DNA from: UBA7067 sp051880615
GTDB lineage: Bacteria > Bacillota > Clostridia > Oscillospirales > Acutalibacteraceae
Assembly (NCBI GenBank): GCA_051880615.1
Contig: JBJEOH010000061.1
Span: forward strand, 1 to 64,000
Direction: 5' to 3'
Length of the DNA stretch: 64,000 bases
Below are positions 26,633 to 31,593 of this stretch, one piece after another (position 1 is the first letter of the stretch; every line of letters begins with the position of its first letter). The notes under the pieces are model-generated. The model worked only from the letters and a program-made list of their open reading frames with translations. It was not told where the DNA came from and did not search any database. Made by a program: the position numbers and the translations under genes.

Positions 26633-26750
26633 TCACCAACAGAGAATAAAAGCTATGCTTTCCAAAAGTCAGTAACGATACGATGCTATCTCTTTTTGAC
26701 GGTAATGTAAGTATGGCTCGCCACAGGGTAGGTCTGACTTTTGGTAATAG

Positions 26751-26785
26751 CGAGGTACGCAAATGGCAAGCCATTCACTACCTCG
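26751..26785. other. Candidate oriT hairpin
   Basis: A nested inverted repeat precedes mobC: outer arms CGAGGTA (26751-26757) and TACCTCG (26779-26785), inner arms AATGGC (26762-26767) and GCCATT (26770-26775). Relaxase nick regions commonly have such structures just upstream of mobC-mobA. The nick site itself cannot be named from sequence alone. Confidence 0.5.
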
Positions 26786-26830
26786 TTGGTGGTTTCACCC
26801 CCAAGCCCCTATTGAAAGGAGTTGTAGTTT

Positions 26831-27160
26831 ATGAATCGTTTGAGATCACATCAGGTGTCATTCAGACTATCCGATGAAGAATATAAAAAATTCAAAATCA
26901 AACTTTCGAAGAGTCAACTGACGCAAACTGAATTTTTTATACGGGCAATGAAGAATCAAAAAATCATAGTTATTGATAGTTTTATTCCACTACTTACAGA
27001 GTTAAAAAGACAGGGAGTAAATCTGAATCAACTAACCCACTTTAAAAATGAATATTCGGCTGTAATAGAACAGGAACTTAATAAATCCTTACACGATTGC
27101 AGGGTAATATATCGAAAGTTGTATCAGTTAGCGGATAAAATAAGTAATTTAGGAGAATGA
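26831..27160 (+). CDS. mobC: MobC-like mobilization protein
   Basis: The 109-residue protein begins with a ribbon-helix-helix-like SFRLSDEEYKKFKIKLSKS and has the MobC-like segment LKRQGVNLNQLTHF. MobC proteins bind oriT and help the relaxase open the DNA. GAAAGGAG precedes the ATG at 26831. The relaxase gene starts 3 bp after its stop. Confidence 0.8.
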   Translation: MNRLRSHQVSFRLSDEEYKKFKIKLSKSQLTQTEFFIRAMKNQKIIVIDSFIPLLTELKRQGVNLNQLTHFKNEYSAVIEQELNKSLHDCRVIYRKLYQLADKISNLGE

Positions 27161-27163
27161 TGT

Positions 27164-28159
27164 ATGCCATTGTTAAAAGGACAAGGCTGCAAGGCGAAGC
27201 CTGCAAAAGCTATAAAGTATATAACAGATCCAAAAAAAGCGGCAATTATTACTTCTAATGCTCTTGATGATACAAGAGATTATGCAAAGCAATTCCAAGA
27301 AACCTGTGACTTGTTCGGTAAAGCAAAATCTTATAAGAGTAGAAAATATTATCATTTCAAGCATAGCTTTGATCCGAAAGATAATATCACACCCGAAGAA
27401 GCAACAAGACTTACAGAAGAATTGGCAAAGAAAGCTTTTGGAGATTACGAATATATCATTGCTACGCATACAGACAGGTCGCATCTTCATTGTCATATCA
27501 TTGTAAACAGCGTTTCTTTTGTTACAGGAAAAATGCTGCACCTCAATAATAACGAGTATGGTGCATTGAAAGACCTGTCAAATGAAATAGCCGAAAAATA
27601 CGGATATTCTACACTCGATTTCAGAAAACCGGCAGAAGATAAAATTAGCACAGAGGAAAAGCATATCACTCTGAATGCCGGTACATCATGGAAAGAGGAA
27701 TTGAGAGAAGTCATTGCAGAAGCCTTGATGAAATGTACTACGATGGAAAAATTTGAAAAGCACCTGAATCAATACGGTGTAACTCTGGCAAGGAATACGG
27801 CAAAGACGATCAGCTTCAAGCATCCGGCAAAACAAAAGGCTATCAGAGGAGATAAGCTCGGAGCAGGTTATACAAAGGAGGCGATTATTTTTGAGCTTAG
27901 TCAACATGGAAACCGGACAGCAAGCTCCGGCAAGACAGCAGCTGAAACAGTTGAATCAAATAAGCCGACAGGAATTGGAGAACAGTCTGCTCAAAGAGAT
28001 ATTAGCGGACTATACGAAGAAATGGAAAGACCAACAGGAAGAACAAACACAATTCATACATCAGCAGACACAGGAAATGGAAAGGCTACAGGCCATGATA
28101 GCCAAGCAGCAGAGTCTGCACGAACAACTCAGCAGCGATCTGCACCGAGAAGGCGATAA
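27164..28159 (+). CDS. mobA: MobA/VirD2-family relaxase
   Basis: The 331-residue protein has the three-His metal motif HTDRSHLHCHII (His107, 109 and 111, with Asp104) of MOBP-type relaxases, and a Tyr near residue 19 (AIKYIT) that may be the nicking residue. It should nick oriT and pilot the strand during mobilization. The catalytic part ends near residue 240. The tail after that is low in complexity (Thr, Ala, Gly, Gln, Arg) and overlaps another reading frame for 269 bp. The tail looks shaped by the second gene rather than by its own function. Confidence 0.88.
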   Translation: MPLLKGQGCKAKPAKAIKYITDPKKAAIITSNALDDTRDYAKQFQETCDLFGKAKSYKSRKYYHFKHSFDPKDNITPEEATRLTEELAKKAFGDYEYIIATHTDRSHLHCHIIVNSVSFVTGKMLHLNNNEYGALKDLSNEIAEKYGYSTLDFRKPAEDKISTEEKHITLNAGTSWKEELREVIAEALMKCTTMEKFEKHLNQYGVTLARNTAKTISFKHPAKQKAIRGDKLGAGYTKEAIIFELSQHGNRTASSGKTAAETVESNKPTGIGEQSAQRDISGLYEEMERPTGRTNTIHTSADTGNGKATGHDSQAAESARTTQQRSAPRRR

Positions 28160-28433
28160 GCTGATACAGGAGTTTCGTCAGCGATATTCCGCAGCGGTCA
28201 CAAAGGAATTAGATATATTCAATAACAGAGCCAAAGGGCTTTCAGAAGAATTAGCGAACCAGACAAACTCCTATATATTGAATCTAACAGTGATGAAAAG
28301 CGATTTGGAGCATGACAGGAGACGAATGTTTACCTTTACAAAGCTGAAAAGCTTTTTGTTCTGGCTTGGGTGCATAACAAATATCGGGACATTTGTTTTT
28401 TTGTTGGTGGAGTATTGGGCTAAATTATTTTGA
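27891..28433 (+). CDS. Coiled-coil membrane protein overlapping the relaxase gene (MobB-like)
   Basis: The 180-residue protein is in a different frame from the relaxase and shares 269 bp with it. AAAGGAGG at 27874-27881 is well placed for the TTG start at 27891. Residues about 20-110 are a long Gln/Glu-rich coiled coil. Residues about 150-175 form one membrane helix (FLFWLGCITNIGTFVFLLVEYW). ColE1-type plasmids have a mobB gene nested in mobA that also encodes a membrane-linked accessory. Homology is not claimed; the similarity is in layout and topology. Confidence 0.7.
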   Translation: MSLVNMETGQQAPARQQLKQLNQISRQELENSLLKEILADYTKKWKDQQEEQTQFIHQQTQEMERLQAMIAKQQSLHEQLSSDLHREGDKLIQEFRQRYSAAVTKELDIFNNRAKGLSEELANQTNSYILNLTVMKSDLEHDRRRMFTFTKLKSFLFWLGCITNIGTFVFLLVEYWAKLF

Positions 28434-28440
28434 ATTGATA

Positions 28441-28484
28441 GAATAGACATTGTAGGTTTTCTATGTTGTCTATTCTTTTTATTT
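28441..28484 (+). terminator. Terminator at the end of the mobilization operon
   Basis: GAATAGACA (28441-28449) pairs perfectly with TGTCTATTC (28467-28475), followed by TTTTTATTTT. Confidence 0.8.
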
Positions 28485-28491
28485 TATATGG

Positions 28492-28520
28492 TTGACATTA
28501 TCAATTAAATGTTTTATAAT
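28492..28520 (+). promoter_or_regulatory. Promoter of the HTH-methyltransferase pair
   Basis: Perfect TTGACA (28492-28497), 17-bp spacer, perfect TATAAT (28515-28520). The HTH protein start is 30 bp downstream with GGAGGTG before it. Confidence 0.85.
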
Positions 28521-28550
28521 ATCAACTGTTATAGTGTTGGAGGTGTTGAT

Positions 28551-28763
28551 ATGACCACTTCGGAACAAATTAGAGTTTTGTGTGTTAGAACCGGTGTAAG
28601 TTTGTCGGAACTTGCAAGAAGAATTCACCAAACACCACAAAACTTTAATGCAAAATTAAAAAGAAATACTGTTACGCAAGATGAACTGAATCAAATAGCA
28701 GAGGCTCTTGGAGTGAAGTATGAACAGTATTTTGTTTTAGCTAATGGAGATCAGGTTAAGTAG
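28551..28763 (+). CDS. Small XRE-type HTH regulator upstream of the methyltransferase
   Basis: The 70-residue protein is a single Cro/CI-like helix-turn-helix: VSLSELARRIHQTPQNFNAKLKR, then DELNQIAEALGVKYEQYF. The ATG at 28551 follows GGAGGTG. It is co-transcribed with the methyltransferase 14 bp downstream and probably controls it. The second HTH protein of the module (31031-31252) is more like a classic controller protein. Confidence 0.75.
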   Translation: MTTSEQIRVLCVRTGVSLSELARRIHQTPQNFNAKLKRNTVTQDELNQIAEALGVKYEQYFVLANGDQVK

Positions 28764-28777
28764 GAAAGGATATTGTT

Positions 28778-30052
28778 ATGACACAGCATAAAATAATATT
28801 TGGTGATAGTCGTTCTTTGAACAAAATTGAAGATAAGTCTGTTCAATTGATAATTACTTCTCCACCATATTGGCAGTTAAAAGATTATGGAACAGAAGAT
28901 CAGATTGGCTTTAATAACAGCTATGAGGAATATATAAACAATCTCAACCTTGTATGGCAGGAATGTAATCGTGTTCTTTCAGATGGTTGCAGACTGTGTA
29001 TTAACATCGGAGATCAATTTGCCCGATCGGTTTATTATGGCAGATATAAGGTTATTCCTATCCGTACCGAGATAATTCGATTTTGTGAATCATTAGGTAT
29101 GGATTATATGGGGGCAATTATATGGCAAAAAACTACCACTATGAACACATCCGGTGGCGGAGCTATAATGGGTAGTTTCCCTTATCCAAGAAATGGTATT
29201 CTGAAAATTGATTATGAGTTTATTTTGATTTTCAAGAAATTAGGCAATGCCCCAAAGCCTACACCGCAACAAAAAGCAGCTTCTGAGCTTACAAAAGAAG
29301 AATGGAAAGAATACTTCTCGTCACATTGGAATTTTAACGGAGTAAAGCAGATGGGACATATTGCCATGTTTCCTGAAGAATTACCGAAAAGGTTGATTAA
29401 AATGTTTTCATTCGTTGGTGAAACAGTATTGGATCCGTTTGCCGGTAGCGGAACAACATCTTTGGCAGCAAAACACTTAGGCAGAAATTCCATAGGATAT
29501 GAGATAAATAAAGAATTTGAACCGATTATAAGGAGCAAAATATGCTCTGATCAAATAGATTTGTTTGATGATTCAAGCGTTGTATTTTTAGAGGACATGA
29601 AGGACAATAAACATACTTTTGACGATTTACCATATATTTTTCATGATCCTCATAATATGGATAAGAAAATAGATGTCAAGAAACTTCAATTCGGTTCTAA
29701 AATAGATGGACAGGAACAAAAAAAAGATGAATTGTTTTCAGTAAAAAGAGTTATCAATTCAAACACTATTGAGTTAGGAAACGGATTGGTTATTAAATTG
29801 TTAGGTATTCAGCCTGATCCCCAGTTTGAAAGCGAAGCTATATCCTTCTTGCGTGAGAAATTCAACAAACGCAGAGTTTACCTGAAGTATGATACGATAA
29901 AATATGATGCAGAAAACAATTTATTGTGCTATGTTTATTTGGATAACAAAACTTTCGTCAACAATCATTTAGTTAGGACAGGTTATGTAAGAGTAGATAC
30001 TCAAATTGATTATTCCTGCAAAAAGAAATTTTTGGATTCGATGCCTATTTAA
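28778..30052 (+). CDS. N4-cytosine-type DNA methyltransferase fused to a degenerate SNase-like domain
   Basis: The 424-residue protein has a beta-class amino-methyltransferase domain (about 1-255): SPPYW at 28-32, typical of N4-cytosine enzymes, precedes the SAM motif DPFAGSGTT at about 219-227. A linker leads to a C-terminal domain (about 322-420) that reads like a staphylococcal-nuclease fold: NTIELGNGLVIKLLGI, EAISFLREKFNKRRVYLKYD, LLCYVYLDNKTFVNNHLVRTGY. The DTPE loop and the catalytic Arg positions are not conserved, so this half is probably inactive and may bind DNA. The MjaI-like nuclease next door suggests CTAG as target. Confidence 0.82.
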   Translation: MTQHKIIFGDSRSLNKIEDKSVQLIITSPPYWQLKDYGTEDQIGFNNSYEEYINNLNLVWQECNRVLSDGCRLCINIGDQFARSVYYGRYKVIPIRTEIIRFCESLGMDYMGAIIWQKTTTMNTSGGGAIMGSFPYPRNGILKIDYEFILIFKKLGNAPKPTPQQKAASELTKEEWKEYFSSHWNFNGVKQMGHIAMFPEELPKRLIKMFSFVGETVLDPFAGSGTTSLAAKHLGRNSIGYEINKEFEPIIRSKICSDQIDLFDDSSVVFLEDMKDNKHTFDDLPYIFHDPHNMDKKIDVKKLQFGSKIDGQEQKKDELFSVKRVINSNTIELGNGLVIKLLGIQPDPQFESEAISFLREKFNKRRVYLKYDTIKYDAENNLLCYVYLDNKTFVNNHLVRTGYVRVDTQIDYSCKKKFLDSMPI

Positions 30053-30058
30053 ATCAAA

Positions 30059-30108
30059 ATGGGCTGTTAAGAAACGATGAGTCACTCATCAATTCTCCAC
30101 AGCCCATA
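30059..30108. terminator. Bidirectional terminator between methyltransferase and nuclease genes
   Basis: TGGGCTGT (30059-30066) pairs with ACAGCCCA (30101-30108). Nested inside is the palindrome GATGAGTCACTCATC. It separates the two convergent genes. Confidence 0.7.
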
Positions 30109-30112
30109 AAGT

Positions 30113-30445
30113 TTAGGATTTTTTAGGTGGAAGTTTGAGCAAAAGGTTATACTCGGTTCGTATTTTCTTCGCCATTGTTTGAGATACAGATCCATTTTCT
30201 GGCATAACAACAAATACTTTTCCACCAAAATCACGAAGGAAAGCTTGATGTCCTTTTTCTTCAGACGCTTTTGCTTTGCCCATATATATTGAGATGTTTG
30301 CTGAATTATAAGTTGATGGTTTAACCTGTAAGCCGATCTTATATCCATTTACATCGGTCCAAAGATCTACCCAATAAGGTGCACCTTCAACTTCGCTTGG
30401 TGCATCAAAGAAAGGTATTCCGTCAATAACTAATGATGGGATCAT
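30113..30445 (-). CDS. MjaI-like restriction endonuclease, C-terminal (catalytic) part
   Basis: The 110-residue product contains PYWVDLW and, about 16 residues later, GLQVKPSTY. This fits a PD-(D/E)XK core with Asp and Q-x-K, and matches the (S/Q)xKPxTY segment of MjaI-family enzymes that cut CTAG. The N-terminal half of the family is encoded in the upstream frame, which overlaps this one by 4 bp (ATGA). Either the enzyme is made as two coupled chains, or one small indel has split a single gene. Reading -1 upstream of the ATG gives a plausible joining peptide (GERQIM). Confidence 0.65.
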   Translation of the reverse strand: MIPSLVIDGIPFFDAPSEVEGAPYWVDLWTDVNGYKIGLQVKPSTYNSANISIYMGKAKASEEKGHQAFLRDFGGKVFVVMPENGSVSQTMAKKIRTEYNLLLKLPPKKS

Positions 30446-30786
30446 AATCTGCCTCTCTCCTTCATAAAGCCATTATATGTTCTTTCTAAAACAACCTTGT
30501 GCATATAGTCTATGCAATCTTGTTTGGTAATGGTTGCAAGGAGATCCGGATGAAAACGTTTTTCCTCAGGCAGTTCTTCGATGATTAGCTTATAGAGTTT
30601 TTCACCCAACGAGTCAAGATGTTCTGAAGGCCTCACATTGGAATAGTAGTAATTGCACCATTCCTCGTATGACGATGGGTCGCATAAACGAATTGAATCC
30701 GACGTTGGACCAACATTTCTTTTGAAATTAAGTTGCCACCTATTCATAGTGTAATTAAGGACAAATTCTTTGTTTGCAACTGGCAT
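30442..30786 (-). CDS. MjaI-like restriction endonuclease, N-terminal part
   Basis: The 114-residue product has NRWQLNFKRNVGPTSDSIR and SSYEEWCNYYY followed by a helical stretch ending VVLERTYNGF. This parallels the N-terminal region of MjaI-family enzymes (NR...VG..S..I, EEW..Y, the RT..G helix). It stops at 30442 just after a GAGAGAGG tract. The usual continuation is the frame at 30113-30445. GGAGG precedes the ATG at 30786. A cytosine-N4-type methyltransferase is convergent to it, as expected for a restriction pair. Confidence 0.62.
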   Translation of the reverse strand: MPVANKEFVLNYTMNRWQLNFKRNVGPTSDSIRLCDPSSYEEWCNYYYSNVRPSEHLDSLGEKLYKLIIEELPEEKRFHPDLLATITKQDCIDYMHKVVLERTYNGFMKERGRL

Positions 30787-31030
30787 AAAAATTCCTCCAC
30801 TTCAATAAATATAATTTGTATTTTGTTTTGATATAATAGATTACCTTACATCAATTATTTTAAGTTGATTATTCCATAGTCATATATGTATTGGACATTA
30901 GGGAATATGGGAGTTGCACCAACATAGCCATCAATACCTTTGGATTTAACATGTACTGTTACAAGTTGGTACGAAAGCCGCAAAATAACAGACAGTTTTT
31001 AAGAATTGCTTGTTGGAAATATAAGCCATT

Positions 31031-31252
31031 TTAAATATCATTCTTTTTCTCCAAAAACAATTTATACGTGTCTATCTCTAACGCATCTGCAATACGCTGA
31101 ATGTTCTCTAACGAAATACTACGACGGTAACACTCAAGGGCGCTGATATACGTTCTGTGTAAACCGCATTTTTCAGCAAAAGCCTCCTGAGATAGTCCTG
31201 ATTGGGTGCGATAGTATCTGACATTATCTGCAAATACTTTAATTATATCCAT
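31031..31252 (-). CDS. Controller-type HTH regulator of restriction-modification
   Basis: The 73-residue protein is a single HTH domain: SGLSQEAFAEKCGLHRTYISALE and RSISLENIQRIADALEIDTYKLF. Size and sequence match C-proteins that time expression of restriction genes, activating or repressing by binding short palindromes at their own promoter. GAATA-CTAT-TATTC lies over its -10 region. It is upstream of the MjaI-like gene on the same strand, with 244 bp between. Confidence 0.8.
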   Translation of the reverse strand: MDIIKVFADNVRYYRTQSGLSQEAFAEKCGLHRTYISALECYRRSISLENIQRIADALEIDTYKLFLEKKNDI

Positions 31253-31287
31253 TTAATTCACACCCCCTAAATAAATAATATTATTTT

Positions 31288-31326
31288 GAATACTATTATT
31301 CTACATACAATAAGTCACTGCGTCAA
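31288..31326 (-). promoter_or_regulatory. Promoter and candidate operator of the controller gene
   Basis: On the minus strand TTGACG (31326-31321) and TAGAAT (31303-31298) are 17 bp apart. The palindrome GAATA-CTAT-TATTC (31288-31301) overlaps the -10, a placement that would allow self-repression. Confidence 0.55.
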
Positions 31327-31392
31327 TAAATGTGTAATAATAATTGCCCGATTTGTACAATGGAAGTGTTGAGTTATTTTGAAACTCTCACA

Positions 31393-31413
31393 GTAACTAT
31401 CAAGTAACTAACA
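31393..31413 (+). repeat. Right integrase arm-site repeats
   Basis: GTAACTATCA (31393-31402) and GTAACTAACA (31404-31413) match the left-end triplet in orientation and 11-bp period, 48 bp inside the right core repeat. Confidence 0.68.
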
Positions 31414-31460
31414 GATGAAAGCAAAAACACAGCAATCATGCGGATTTTACGCCTAAAAAA

Positions 31461-31478
31461 TTCTCAAAGAGATAATTT
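31461..31478 (+). repeat. attR: right 18-bp core repeat
   Basis: TTCTCAAAGAGATAATTT, identical to 17457-17474. The chromosomal sequence that originally followed rpsI resumes here, including a terminator. Confidence 0.88.
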
Positions 31479-31491
31479 TATATCGCTTATC

Positions 31492-31526
31492 AGGAAAGTC
31501 CTTGGCTTCAAGGGCTTTCTTTTTTT
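31492..31526 (+). terminator. Displaced rpsI terminator
   Basis: GAAAGTCCTTGG pairs imperfectly with CAAGGGCTTTC, followed by TTTTTTT. It sits just outside attR, so before the insertion it would have lain about 20 bp after the rpsI stop. Confidence 0.7.
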
Positions 31527-31534
31527 GCTAAAAT

Positions 31535-31577
31535 AACCCCGGAATTAAGGTGCAAACGCCTTTAATTCCGGGGTTTT
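31535..31577. terminator. Terminator of pcrA (bidirectional)
   Basis: AACCCCGGAATTAAGG (31535-31550) pairs with CCTTTAATTCCGGGGTT (31559-31575) with one bulge, and T runs occur on both sides. Confidence 0.8.
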
Positions 31578-31593
31578 ATCATCTACGCTTTAT

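Larger units (their letters stand above)
17457..31478. mobile_element. Integrative mobilizable element inserted in rpsI, carrying two restriction-modification modules
   Basis: The element is bounded by an 18-bp direct repeat and is visibly more AT-rich than the chromosome on both sides. It encodes a tyrosine integrase, an excisionase-like protein, a RepA-like ATPase, MobC and a relaxase, but no type IV secretion genes. It would therefore depend on a helper conjugative element for transfer. Cargo: a left module (HNH nuclease, two C5 methyltransferases, a B3-like DNA-binding protein, a nucleotidyltransferase/DUF262 pair) and a right module (methyltransferase-SNase fusion, MjaI-like nuclease in two frames, HTH regulators). 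The unit from core to core is 14,004 bp. Excision would restore rpsI and its terminator. Confidence 0.88.
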
